DNA from: Heliopora coerulea | Taxonomy: Eukaryota > Cnidaria > Anthozoa > Scleralcyonacea > Helioporidae | Assembly: GCA_030142905.1 (NCBI GenBank) | Contig: JASJOG010000110.1 | Location: 610,001-674,000 of the forward strand | Length of the DNA stretch: 64,000 bases | Reading direction: 5' to 3' | Shown here: piece by piece, positions 31,301 to 44,200 of the stretch | Layout: every line of letters starts with the position of its first letter | Numbering within the stretch: the stretch's first letter is position 1 | The notes under the pieces: generated by a model | Told to the model about the DNA's origin: nothing | The model's input: the letters and a program-made list of their open reading frames with translations, nothing else | The model's database searches: none | Program-made: the position numbers and the translations under genes

Positions 31301-34300
31301 TATACAGTTGTTATCATATGTTATCAAGCCAAAAAAGTTCACCAACATATTCCACAACTACAGTATCTTGTCTCTTCCTTGAATCAGAAATCCCCACCTG
31401 AAATAAATCAGTGCTAGAACAAATCGTCCATAATAACCAGAGCATGACAACGGAATACCCGAACACCCTTGAATGGCCTTTCATTGTTTACATGATGTGG
31501 ATTGACGTTGCGAAGCGGATCTAGAAGTCAATTTAATCCACATGCACGATTGACTTGACTTTTGAAGACGATAAAAATCAATTAATTTTGAGTTTATCGA
31601 GTTTTTCACTCGGCTTAAGCCCCCAATATACATGTCTGGTGTTCTGGAACGAACACTGCAGTGCAATTTCTCCCACATCTTGTTGACATTGCCGTCGACG
31701 GTTTCTGTCCTTTAAAATTTTTGCCGGTGCTTTTTATTCTTCATAAATTTCAAGGTGGCTGGACACAGTTTTGCTAGTTTTTTTGCATCTCGTCCTTCCT
31801 TGGACGTAGCTTTGGAATGGTTGTATCCAATAACTCCAAATTTTGTTGCAAAGGAAAGCGATGATGGCGTTTCTAAGCTGGCAGGAAATATTACGGATTT
31901 TTCCCGTTTCCAAGGCAACAACAGTAATTGAAAACAACTTTGAAATTTCAGTTTTGTTAAGTTAACAAATAATGTAGTCATTAAATTTTTTTATTTGAAT
32001 TGTAAAAAGCTTTCTATTAACAAATCTTATCTTTCGATGTCAGTTTGATAATATTGCAACTGACAATTTTTAAACTTTTCAGTAAAAGACTTGTTCAGAG
32101 TAAAACAATACGTACTGTGGAATTCTTAGGTTTAACTTACAATTTTAAGTTTCTATCAAATGAATTACGGTGTTGACCAAAATTTTGCCAAATTTCTACA
32201 AATTTTAATGATTAAATTTCCCGCCAATCTGGCTAACAAATCTGAATTTTTGAGGTCGTTTTCAATGAGCATTGCTGTCATGGAAACGGGAAAATCGTTA
32301 ATATTATCATTACATTATAAGATATACGTAAGTTACAACATTTTTAGCTCAAAAGTCATACAGAGCGTATACAGGGGGGAAACCGAAGGAACCGCACCCT
32401 CCCTTTCTCTTGGAACTATTTAGTTGAACGGGCGCTTAACTCGATCCTTGACAACGAAAATACTATTTTTATTGCCCTAAATATCGTTATAGTTTAAACA
32501 GCGCACACTGGAAATTCTTAATTTTTGCAGACAAATATATAAATTGACAAAAAGCAAAAGGCTAATCGCATGGAAAAATTTCAGAGCAAGTTGAAATTTC
32601 ACTACTTACTGAGTTAATATCAAATAAAATTTTAATTGCACTCAATTTACTTTAAGATGCAGCTATTGATGACCTGGTAACTGAAGGTGATGCTAACGTC
32701 GAAGCTATGTTTTGATAAAGCTAAGGAAACTATGGGTCATATTTAAAATTTGAGTTGATAAATAAATGGAACAATTAGCCTTTACACGAATTGTAATTAA
32801 AAAAAGATCAAAAAAACCTTGATATTAACCTACTTTTGACAAAATAAGCAAATAGAAAATAAGCGGGTTAATTGACGTACTTTTCGTTGTTCTTCGATAA
32901 TTTTGGCCTCATATGACCTCTTTATTTTCATCCTTTCACGTACCTGTAGCAACGGTGACACCCCATGATATTCAGCTACTCCTGACGACAAAAAAAATAA
33001 AAATTAAGCAGGTTAATTGACGTACTTTTCTCTGTTCTTCATAAACTTCATTTTTGAATGATCTCTTCAAATTTTCTATCTCTACACACGCCCATAGCAA
33101 AAATTTAAATTAAGATTTGTTACACAAATATGGATGGTGACATCCTCTTTAAAGTGCAAGCATTTCTAATTTGTAGAAATGCTTTAACTTTTGCTCACTT
33201 AACTTTTGTACTTTCACTAGCATTTGCTTAAACAGTAGTGTACGGTTAGGGCTATATTACCTGTATGGTTTCCCCTGGGTCTAAGACGACTATGCGATTC
33301 GACTCTTAGCTTCAATAAGTCTGTTACAGACCCATAAGAGCTGACGGTAATAATAAAATTACGTACATACATACCAACATACAGAGTATTTTCAATTTGA
33401 TTTTGAATTTGTTTAACTCGTTCCCAGCAAGAGATCTCCCTCAGACGAATAACCTTGCGAACTCCCTTCGAGTCCACACATATCCGGCGAATAAGGTCAC
33501 CGAAAACAGAACTTTTCAAAATCGCCAAAGTTATGGTATCGCATCCCGCTAGAGATTAAGGATAGCGGACGGACGTATCACTTTTGTATCGCTTTTGCAT
33601 TAGCTTTTTTAAACCATAGTAGCGTTTCTTACGTGAGTAAGATGCTTAACATTATCACGTTACTTTGTTCCCCGACCTCGATTGGCAGTCTAAAACATTT
33701 TGAAGGGGACGAAGACAAATAAGACCTGCAGGATTTTGAGTTAGACCAGGAGTTACAAGTGCTTAATGCGATAAGTCAGCCGCCCAAATAAGATGTTACC
33801 GTTTTTCAAATCGTGTTTGCGTATTCGTGTAGACGAAAATATTTTTGAAAACGGAGAAAAAACGTTGTGTTTAATTTATAAAATTATTCTGTTAAGACCT
33901 GTCAACCAACCGGTAAGACGGAACAGAACACATCCCAGCTGCAACACCCAAGAGGACGCCCATGCCCAACGTAAGATGGAAGAGGACATTTCTTGACAGT
34001 GATAGTAAATAGGACACATCCAAAGCACTGGTGTATGTAGGGGCGGGCATCGTGGCGTAGTCTCCTACTCGTGTTGAGTTGCACAAGAAATTTACTCATA
34101 TTTTAGATTCATGCACTTATTAGTTATCAGAAGGGATATTCTCCTCTTGAATTAGTCAAAAAATTTAACCAGACGTTAACCAGAGTAAAATATTGAAGTG
34201 TGGACTTATCTCTTAATCAGTCGCGTAGCCAGGGATTTGAAAATGAGAGTACAGGGGAAATTTTAAACTAATGTACCAATAAGATGTTAGTGATGTACCG

Positions 34301-34690
34301 ATGAATATAATTGAGGAAAAATCAAAGCTAACCAAACCGAGAGCAGAAAATAATTTAGTCGCAAAGATGTATCAATGTAATAAACGCAAGCACAAAGTCT
34401 CTTTTCACTGATTTATCAAACACTATTATCAAAAGTAATTAACGACAGATCAAGACTTAAGTATCTTAAGCTTACAGTATCATCTTTCTGGAGCTTCTTT
34501 CTGCGAAAAAGGAGTAAATAATTTCTATTTTGCCAGCTCTGGCTGGTGTAATGGTATTAAATTTTGAACCCACAAACCACACGCACGCGAATGGAGCCTG
34601 CAAGAAAACAAATTAGAAAAAATTTAAATTTTTAGTTAATTCACGTACAACTTCTTTATTATCTCTGAGAAAGACTTCAGTCATTTATTG
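31301..34690. other. Intergenic DNA with a local direct repeat
   Basis: No gene is recognised. GTTAATTGACGTACTTTTC occurs at about 32867 and again at about 33005, each followed by GTTCTTC and partly similar sequence, a spaced duplication of about 138 bp. A minus-strand open stretch at 33528-33217 (SSVFGDLIRRICVDSKGVRK onward) has coding-like composition but no family I can name. Confidence 0.4.
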
Positions 34691-34695
34691 TTAGT

Positions 34696-35142
34696 AATAC
34701 CATGACATGAAAGAAATTAGTAATTAAATTTCCCCGAAAGCCGAGGGAGGTTTGGGGAAATGCCGAGGGTGTAAGCCCCAGGGACTTTCACAAACCTCCC
34801 GAGGCTTGAGGAGACATTTAATCATTCATTTCCATACATGTCATGGTATTACTTTGTAATACTATGATGACCGACGAAGTTTACTTGGTATTGTGCGAAG
34901 TTCTTCTTGGGATGTTAGTATTGTCCATGGTGGGTACCAGCACTTGTGTTAAATAATTGTTCGATGCTTCAACTTAAAAGCATTGTTTGATGTTCGCTAA
35001 TGCATTTTAATAAGGAAAAATTAAATAAATTTCCTTCTTTTGAGAGAAAATTGGTAAAAGTATGCATGCTGATGTGGGAATTTAGGGATTAAATCTCAAC
35101 ATAAGAACAACAGAAACGGAGGACATCATGGTATTACATGAA
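34696..35142. repeat. Two adjacent fold-backs sharing a GTAATACCATGA terminus
   Basis: AGTAATACCATGACATG at 34696 is matched inverted near 34851, enclosing AATTTCCCCGAAAGCCGAGG and its diverged inverse (about 160 bp). A second inverted pair, TGTAATACTATGATG near 34856 and CATCATGGTATTACA near 35126, follows at once. This may be two non-autonomous elements or one with a duplicated end. Confidence 0.55.
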
Positions 35143-37300
35143 TTATCATTAGAGTATTTTGATATTGAGATCCTCAGTTCCAACTAATTCTTACAAGATC
35201 ACAAACGTACAGAAGTCGTATATTTCTTTAACTGTTAAATTAACTCACTCTTGTTTCCTTGCATTACACTTTCTCTTGCAACAGGGCTCTTCCTTTTTCA
35301 AACTCATTTTCTCCCCTCTGTTAAAAAAGTGAATTAAAGGTCATCATACATCATAATAATTAGTCCTCAGTCAATAACATTTTGTTGTAGCTTATGCAGC
35401 TATTTTTCAACGTTAATTGTTGTGTGTATTAAATTAAACATACTATACTTAGATGTTATGGAAAAACAACGTTAAGAATTAAATTCAGATTAATTACGAA
35501 AGCACCCGTCCTCATTTAAATGGATTTTTTAGGTTCCAATGTTTTCTTAGTTGGTAGTTCGCGTGATAAGAGAAGACTGCTGCTAAACTGCTTTGGCTTT
35601 GTAAGTACAATTAAAGCGTATTGTCATTCACAATTCAGGTATATATATATATTTGCGGGTTTAGCATTTTATATTTTTTTGAATGCCTTCAAATTTACTA
35701 GCCAACGTTAAATAATTGCACGTGCAGCAGCCCATGTGTGGGACCAGAATTTGAAAGGCTCCCACGTGAAAAGTAGATTTTAGGCACCCTGAAATTGTCT
35801 TGGAAGCAATTCCTTTTTCTTGTACCACGCAGTGCTTTCAACATTATGACTCTGACTCCAATACCTTCAATACTTCAAAAACTTCAATACCTAGAGTCAG
35901 ATTTTAAACTTAAACTGGAAACACATGTGGCTACGCTAATGTGGTCAGTTGAACGAAGCCGATCATCACTGAACGGCTTTATCCAACCCTGTTTGAGAGT
36001 AGTTAATTCTTTATATCGTTTAACGAAGTATTTCCTGTATTTTAAAACATTTATCAAAATCTATGGTTCTCAATTGTGCTTTTCAACACTTGCTCCAATC
36101 GCTGTCGATAACAAACAGTACCAAGCTGTGTGAAAGTCCAAAACGCATAAAGCGAGTTGCGTTAATAACTTTATTTTCGCGACAGAGTTGACAATTACGA
36201 AGCAGCAGTAGTATGAGGGACGTACGACAAATGTGTTAAATGGACCTTATGATCTTCATCGACGCTGGCAACGTAGTGTTAGTGCCTTTTTTATAAGAAT
36301 CTATAAATGGGATGTCAGCAATTTAAAAGAATGTTCTTGAAAAAAGGAAATCTCATCACAAATACACCCTCTACTATATAGAGCAACCGAACGAAAGTTC
36401 GCGGCCAACTTATCCGATGCATTATAGTGAAATTTTTTTCAAACTGCTCTGGGATTTTTAATAGTTTAAACAAGGCCTTCCCGGGGTCCGACACCGAGTA
36501 ATGTCGAAGAATGTTGTTGAATGGTGTGCACAAAGGGACGATCCCCAGAATGTGACGTTTTGATACTTTATAATTCATATGTAAACCTGAGGCTTCACGT
36601 GAAATTTTAGTCTTGCACAGACGACACAACTTTATGTTAAAAGTAAAAACCGTGACTGAAGTGTTTAAAGAAGAAATTTAATTGAAACAACTTCCCACTA
36701 GTTCCAGCCTAGATCCCATGAGACATAAGAAACAGTCGGTTTACACGAAATAATTCGGTTAAACGGCATAGCAACCAGAGAACGAAGGGCGAAGGTTGAT
36801 ATATTTGTCGAGCACCAAGGTTAAGGTATATAACCTGCATATCTATATCCTTGTTGGCAAAGTTTGATAAAACCTTTAAATTACCGGGAAAACGTAGGGT
36901 AATTTAGTCGTAAAATTTTGTCAGAACTTACATAAATACCTTAATGAGGTTGATGTATTGTAGAGGCAGCCCTCGCCTCATTCACTGAAACCAAAGGAGA
37001 CATTTTTCAATTTGCACCCTTTTTGACATATGTCTCATCTAAATGTCCAGAGATTTATTCAAATTTGTAATTCTGAGGTTATTCTAATCGCAGAAATTGG
37101 GTGAGAAACTGGTTATTCTTTTCTGCTGATAGTTTTCAATAAATTTACTAACTTTGACTTCTGTTATTGAAAAGAAACTTTCCCTCGCTAGATATTTCTC
37201 TTGGGAATAACACGTGGTAAAAAGCAAATTCAGTCGTTCAGAAAAACTCGTGAAAAAACTACGTGGTTCTATGAGGCAAATAGAAAATAACTTTTTTTTG
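35143..37300. other. Intergenic DNA, nothing recognised
   Basis: Open stretches at 35795-36133 (plus) and 36629-36315 (minus) match no family I know and lack supporting splice sites. No transposon ends were seen. Confidence 0.4.
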
Positions 37301-37366
37301 TCTTTGACCAGGTACGAAATCGTGGTAGAAGTTCAACTGCCAAATATCAAAAACACCGCACACTGC

Positions 37367-37458
37367 GATGGCATACTATGACCATGATGGCATTCCAGTG
37401 ACTTGAGGTGGCATACTGTGACCATGATGGCATTCTAGTGACGTGTGGTGGCCGACTT
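37367..37458 (+). repeat. 46-bp tandem duplication
   Basis: A unit containing GGCATACT(A/G)TGACCATGATG and CATTC(C/T)AGTGAC is repeated twice in tandem. A second, looser duplication of about 105 bp, with CATGGCATTTTCAAGTTTGT and TTCCTGTATCATCTGGAATA, lies at about 37709-37815 and 37855-37965. Confidence 0.75.
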
Positions 37459-37530
37459 GATAACACAAAAGCTCACTGCAAAACTAAGAATACTCAATTT
37501 CCTCTATCAGTGAACATTTGCTTGACTTGG
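37425..37530 (+). pseudogene. Possible BEL/Pao-type integrase zinc-region remnant
   Basis: DGILVTCGGRLDNTK resembles the DGxLRVGGRLxNA block before the integrase of BEL/Pao LTR retrotransposons. The expected KHPxxLP block is only weakly echoed, and no other integrase or RT motif lies nearby. At best it is a short, decayed fragment. Confidence 0.25.
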
Positions 37531-38648
37531 ATTCCATCATGCATCACTCCAACTCCAAAAGAGAAGTTGTGGTCAAATAGAAACATAGCTCCATGGCTAC
37601 ATGCCACGTTCAAGTATTACACCTCTCAATGACTTAATTGTTAACGTGAATCGTATTTTTGCATTTAGTCCATCAATTTTTGATGTGGTTCATTAAGACT
37701 ATTTGCTGATAAAGTGGACAAGTTGCTGCATGACGTTCCTGTTTCACATGGCATTTTCAAGTTTGTGAAGGACTTCCTGTATCATCTGGAATATGACATT
37801 TATGCATTTAATCACACCATATTCAATGAGGCTCATCATGAATTTTTGGTTATTAAATAGACAACTTGTTTTATGACGTTCTAGTTTCCTCCATGGCATT
37901 TTCAAGTTTGTAAAGAACTTCCTGTATCATCTGGAATATTATGACATTTATGCATTCAGTCAGTTTTCATTGACTGAAATTGGCTTGAACTCAGCAGAAC
38001 AAATATCTCATTGGACGCCATCTTGGATAGTCTTAAGAGTACATGTATAGCCTATTCCTCTGTGTTATCATGACAAGGCCATGATTCTCACTGGAGATGT
38101 TCTTTTATTGAAACACAACGTGTGTCTATTGTATTGATCAGCCAGAGATTGACCAAGCGGGAAGCGTTGCCTTGTGAGAAATATTAAAGCCCAGTGTAAA
38201 ATGCGAAGTAAAGGCATGATAAATTCTTATTCTGACGTCTCGTTCTATAAATCACAAATTCCTCCGAGGTACTATCATTATCATTATAAATATGCCTAAG
38301 AATTAACCAATGAGAGGGCAGTCTTAAAAATGAATGTGTTGAATGCGAGCTCCTCCTTCATGAAAGCCTACTGATAAACTCAAACTGTATTTAAACGCAA
38401 ATATTAGTTCAGCAACATCCCTTTAGCCTGCGGTGCAGACGCTTGTGCTCTTCCTGTTCAGCGCCTGCAAATCGGAGTTCAAAAGCTTGCTCCAGTCACA
38501 TGGATTTTCCACAAAAAGTTGGAACCGTACGTGATTGGTTGACTGTTAACTAATTTCAGATAGTGTTTATTATAACGAATTTGCGCCCAACAGGCTCAGT
38601 ATATTTAGTAAATATAGCGTTTGTCGACGATGCGAAGCTAGATCGTGA

Positions 38649-38840
38649 ATGTTTTCAAGATGCCGTGCGACTACAGTGGTTCGTCAATATTTTCAAATAG
38701 ATAACCTTTATGAAGATCAAGTTAAAGAGATCAAAGAATTTTTTGTGGCCAGTACAGGATGTGGGAAATCAATCGTGTTTCAATCGATTTTTTCAATCTA
38801 CTTTAAGATACCCGAGCACTGCGCGGCAGATATGTTGTGA
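38649..38840 (+). pseudogene. RecQ-like helicase N-terminal fragment
   Basis: The frame reads VVRQYFQIDNLYEDQVKEIK, then FFVASTGCGKSIVFQSIFS. The Q-motif-like helix followed by a P-loop (STGCGKS) and xxFQ matches the start of RecQ-type helicases that are multicopy in cnidarian genomes. The usual 8-12 residues between the helix and the P-loop are missing, and the frame stops soon after, so this is a deleted fragment. Confidence 0.4.
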
Positions 38841-40999
38841 GCTGGGATGAACGACGAAGTCAAGGTCGTCAATCTCACATTTCACCGAAAACTCTCCCTT
38901 ATTCGCAACCAAATTTTGATCTTAAGCTTTTCGATCAACGCCAAAAAACTCAGAACACACCGAAGAGACGCCACTAATTACAACACATAATGGGAATACA
39001 TTGCGCCAACTAATTTTGTTTAATGCAATTAAAATCCACTTGATTAGAACTACTCAGAACAAGCCATTGAACTCTAAAAAGGCTGGAACGATAACTGCAA
39101 ACTGTATTTTGAAGCCAACAAGGAGGCTGATATGCAGGTCAATTTACAGGTCATCCCAGTCCCCTACACGATAAAACACGCAACCTGTTGCGAAAAACTT
39201 AACATAACAACCAGTCTTTTAAGAGTTCAATGGAACAAGCCTTTGGCTTCCGATGCAAGGACGCTTAACAGGAACTGCATACCACAGGTTAAACTTCTTT
39301 TGCTTTAATTTCAGTTATCCTTATACTTTTAAAATTATATGATTCATTCTGTATTTCAAGTTTTCAGGTTTACTTTCTTTCTGTGACTTTAGTTTCTCAT
39401 CGCCTCCACGCTTCCTCCTTTCCCATTTGTATGCATTGATGTAAAAAAACGACTTGCACATTTGCCGTATTTTGCAAACTGGTCACCATCCGTGGTTGGT
39501 GGGGATAATATTGAATATGTTGAGGTATCCTAATTGTTTCTTTTCTTAATGCGAGACACTAGTGCGGGGGGAAGAAGCATCGGGATCCCTCTCCAAATGA
39601 TAAAAAAAGACGGCTTCTTTACACTTTCCTGTTACCCTTACAGTATTGGTGGACAACAGCTGGTATACTGTTACGGTTATCAATCATTAGCATAAGAGTT
39701 AGCATTTCCTTAGGATTAGGGTTAGCTGATAGTGTTGGGGTTAGCGTTAGCTGTTAGAGTGAGTTAGAATTAGGTTTAGGTTTAGGATTAGGCATCACTG
39801 GTTTCCAGAAAAACATGTTTGAAGATATATTTTCTAGAAATTGCTCTACATGTGTTTTCAGAGATCTAAAATTTCAAAAATTTTCCCAGGCAAACATACC
39901 TCTAAACCCGCTGTACACAAAACAGCAAGTTTTGCATTAAAATTAGTAACTTTCTTGCCTCGTCCACAAATAATTTGCTTCCGACACTTCAGACTGTAAG
40001 CATTAAAATACTCATTTGCTTTAATTTTGTTACTGTAATCACCTTGTTTCTCGTTTTTTGTTTTTTTTTTAATTAAGGCTTTATGTCAAGGGTGAAATTT
40101 TAATATCGTGCCAGTGTGATTTAGCAAAATCGTCTTTATCTGCATGAACAAAATCAAATTCCAATTTGTCAAACGTTGATTTTGATCTAAATATTTGTAT
40201 ATCAAACGAGCATAATGATTAAAATGCTTTTTCGGAGGGACCATTTAATTTCTCCATAAAAAGGTCTTCAAGGAAATAGGTGAAAGTTAACAAAATTTTG
40301 AATTTATTTAATAAAAATACAAGTACTTATTGCGCCATTGTCACTCGTCTGCTTCGTCCTCACTCATGCCTCGCAAAATTTCTTGTATAGAATATTGTCA
40401 ATTTCCGCTGTCCCCTAAAACTTTCAATATAAGCGTACAGGTAGTCATTGGTAAAACAATCCAAAAAACTCCCTTCACAAAATAAACCGTCGTTTTGAAC
40501 TTTGTTACCATGGATGCTTTAATCATACATTTAGTATAGTGTAGTTAGTGTACGGGTGATGTAGAAAATGAGCTTGGTGATTGGAGTTTGATAATGTTTT
40601 GAACCGCGCTACAAGAGTTCATTGCATACACATCGAAAGAAGTTGCCAGTTCTCCAAATCCGTGTCGTTTGCGCCCCCAGTGCTTCGAATTCGAAATTAT
40701 TAGCATCCCATACATTCACTATAAATTAAATTAAATTAAATTTAAAATTTTATACATCAAATTACCAATTTTTAAAATATGATCCGAAAGAACAGACCAA
40801 ATCGTCCTAGTATGTTTAGTGCGCTTGTTCCTGCCCAAGTCAGACCATGTACTTAAATAATTTTGCGGTTGTTTTTTCCTCATCGTATACTCCTAATCAT
40901 GTAAAAGACTGCCCGAAAATAAGCCCCCAACTAAATTATTACGTGATCTGATTAGCAGCAACACGTGTTACAAAGCATTCGCCAGTTTGGTCTCTTGTT
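38841..40999. other. Intergenic DNA downstream of Piezo
   Basis: No gene is recognised. A degenerate telomere-like block lies at 39705-39790. The region just below 41000 should contain the Piezo 3' UTR. An AATAAA on the minus strand overlaps the Piezo stop codon. Confidence 0.45.
39705..39790 (+). repeat. Degenerate telomere-like TTAGGG/TTAGGT block
   Basis: Clusters of TTAGGATTAGGGTTAGC, GGGGTTAGCGTTAG and AGGTTTAGGTTTAGGATTAG occur within 85 bp. TTAGGG is the usual cnidarian telomere repeat, but the register is poor, so this may be an ordinary GTTAG-rich simple repeat. Confidence 0.5.
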
Positions 41000-41252
41000 T
41001 TATTCCCTTTTGTACTTCGTCCATTTTATTAATGTTTCTGGCGATCGATATAAGAACATTAACTTTGCAAAAAGGTCTTCTTCCAGTTCGAACTCTTTCG
41101 ATTCGCGAACCATGTAGATATCCAAACATAACTTAAATACTTTGTCGACGTTGGGCATTTCGTCAAACATGATACGGTAGGAAATAGATGTGAAGAATAA
41201 ACGGACAAATTTTCCAACCAACCAGACGAAACCAACATACAGTCCAATAATA
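41000..41252 (-). CDS. PIEZO: Piezo last exon (inner helix and C-terminal domain)
   Basis: Residues 702-784 and stop TAA at 41000. It carries the pore-lining helix IIGLYVGFVWLVGKFVRLFF, then ISYRIMFDEMPNVDKVFKLC, ELEEDLFAKLMFLYRSPETL and the basic end IKWTKYKRE. Acceptor TTTCTTCTAG. The open frame upstream of 41252 is intron, not protein. Confidence 0.96.
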
Positions 41253-44200
41253 CTAGAAGAAACAAACGACAAAACACAAAGTAAGGGCTCCGTTTCTTCA
41301 TACATGTCCAATACCACGAACTGATATGGATCGTCAAATTCATTTACAACACGTCAAGTCAGTTGTCAGTTGGTGGGGTGCTGGTGGCTCAGTAGTAGTG
41401 CACGTGTCTCTCACCACTGTGACTAGGGTTTTTTTCCGGCTCCATGCAGTTATCTGATTAAAGTTACTTTGGTTATATGTGAGAAGTGTTGTCCGGTCTG
41501 TCTCTACCAAGCATCGCAGGTTTTCTCCGGATACTCCGGTTTCCTCCTGTAGTAACACTGGACCCATGAGGGGTGGCCCTTACTGGACCTCTAGGGAGAA
41601 TAGCTTATGTTGCTGATAGGGTTATCCAGTATAAATAAAGGCACTTTAGTTTTGACTTTGCCCTTACCTTTACCTTCGCGCTTTGCATTGCGAAACATTA
41701 TCCTGGTTTACTCACACGTCACAAGTTCAACTCCAGTTGCGTATTCAACTGACGCCCTTACCTAATCACATGACAATCCATACGATTCGTACGGCTCGTA
41801 CGAATGGAAAATAGTAAATGACGACCCGTCAAAACTCATGAAATGTTGTGTCATATACGTCTCCTTTGTTCTTGATAAACATATCGGCATGAACAAAGAA
41901 AATGTTGCGTGTCACATGACATATGTCACACGACTCGTCAATACAAGGTTACCAATCGTAAGATCCGTCCCGGATAGTACCGAGAATTTCACGAAAATGA
42001 TGATTCGTCTAAGTTTGCAGTACTGGACAAACCTCCGCTCCTGCGTTACATGGCTTAAATTGTTTATGAAAGACAACTTCGTCAAGTCACAGCACTACAC
42101 TTGTCTCATAGTATGTCATCCCTATCATAGCAAAGACATCAGACGATTTTCGTTTAAAAACGTACCAAGGATGATCTAAGAATTTATGTTAGGTGTTTCT
42201 GAAAATCCTGTAGTTCCTACTCTTCACGTTCCTATCAATCGTGGGAATCCGAACACCCAGATATAGAAAAAAGACTCAGTCCTGTCACACCTTAATCCAT
42301 TTAAGGAAATACCAGGGAAGGCTTGGTATAAGTTATAGATGTCTGGGGCCCAGAAATCGTTGTTTTGAGGTTAGAGCTTGACGAACGTTCATGCAGGTTT
42401 CAGCAGGATTTTCTGTACGACGGGATTGTTCGAAGATCTTTAGAGAATGTTGTGGTCCTCCGTACCCCTGGAGGTCTAGCCCCTAGAATCGTTTGCTAGG
42501 AATTGCATGACCCATACATGTAGCACATGCAAGGGTTAAATTAGCGACGAAAACACGAGAGATATAAGAACCATTCACTTATTCTACCAATGCCTCAAAC
42601 GACTGTAATAATTTTAACTCGGTACAGTTTCTAGTCATTCTGGGTGGATATCTCTCTCATCGAAAATTGCTGAGGAGGTCGATCTCCCTCTTCCTGGGGC
42701 TTTAAGTATTATATGTGCCCGAAGTCTTAACTCCATCAACCAGTAAAGAAACTAGCTAATATGTTTTTATCTGAGTCAACATACTGGCACGTCAGCCAAG
42801 TCAGTCTCCGCCTTTAAGTTATCAGATTGGTTGTGTTAACGAAACGTTGACTGAGAATTTTGGACATAAACTTTTACAATGTTTTGATGTTGAAGTAAAA
42901 TTTCACGAATGTTTACTTGGATTTCGTCAATTGGTGGGAACTGTTGGACCTTTCCAACATCCGTACAGAAAATTGCGTTGGTAAAAGTTTGCTTTTTAGT
43001 GGACAGTGGGGAACATACAGTCAGGCAAGAGAAGTTGGTCTCCTTATCGGTGAACTTACCCTGTGCTAGCGAAAAACGAAAGATGTAATGGAGGGACGTA
43101 ATCATTAAATGTGATGATTTCCAGATCGGATGTAGATTGGGGAGAGTCGAAGATTGGTTGCGGAGTTTTCTGCGTCAATTCCCACCACTCCACTTCACCA
43201 GTTACATTGGGCACGGAACCAACTCGAAGTTTAATACCACAGTCAACATAACTGCCGTTAAATAGTTCAGTTATGGCAGTAGCTTGACCACTGGCTGGAA
43301 CACGCATGAAAGTTGGGAAAAGGTCACTGATTGTTCTAGAAAGATAAAAGGAATCGTTAGAACAATCGCAACATAGATCCTTTATTACAATAATTATTAA
43401 GACACTAGCCATGTAATCGACTCAAAAACACTCCTTACTAAATTTCATGTGTTTTTTCCCATACGAAAAGCATATGGAATTGAAATATTTCACGTGTGAA
43501 ATTTTGATTTCACATATGAAATCGTAGCGTTTTCACATATGAAATACATAATCCACATGTGAAATGACTTCATCTAAAATTTCACGCGCGAAATGTTGGT
43601 ATACGAAACATTTATTTCACACATGAAATGGCAGATCCAAATATAACTTCTCGTGTGAAATTCTCATTTCTCATATGGAATTGAAACATTTTTATATGTA
43701 AAATACTATTTTCACATGTGACATCGAATGTGATATTTTTGTAAGGGACTGTTTAATGTGGTTTTCAACCAATACAGAAATGATGAAAGTCCGCTAGGTG
43801 TTGGCTAAAACAAACTTTATGTTAGACTTTTCTAAGAAAGCGTTGTAAAATTCGTGTTTGTTCGAAAAAATTGCCATAATATCATATGGGAATCGCAAAG
43901 TTTAAACAAATTATTTCAAGTTGAATTCTGATGTGTGATAAAAATTGTAGCAAAATCGCAGCCCAAGTCGTCAGTGCAAATGAGCCTTAATAAACAAGTT
44001 TTTTTTATCAGAATTCATTTCTAGGCTAGATGTCATACTAGTAAACACGGCTATTTGAGACAAATACTTTTGTGTTGATTGATAGTTGCCCAACATAATA
44101 AATTATTAAAGTTTGCAGTGAAATAGCTGTGATTGCATGACGAGAAGCTTTTGGCCACAACGCATTACAAACCGCGGACCTTTTATGACTAGAGTAAGAG

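Noticed and set aside
33217..33528. Minus-strand open frame of about 100 codons with reasonable composition
   Set aside because: No recognised domain and no partner exons. It could be an exon of an unknown gene but I cannot support it.
35795..36133. Plus-strand open frame of 112 codons
   Set aside because: No domain, no splice context and no codon signature. Likely chance.
41253..41343. Upstream ATGs that would lengthen the last Piezo exon
   Set aside because: A strong acceptor TTTCTTCTAG at 41253 joins exon 14 in phase exactly at the conserved inner helix. The upstream translation has no family match.
43470..43740. CRISPR-like array
   Set aside because: The repeats are short palindromes with unequal spacing inside a eukaryotic intron, and there are no cas genes.
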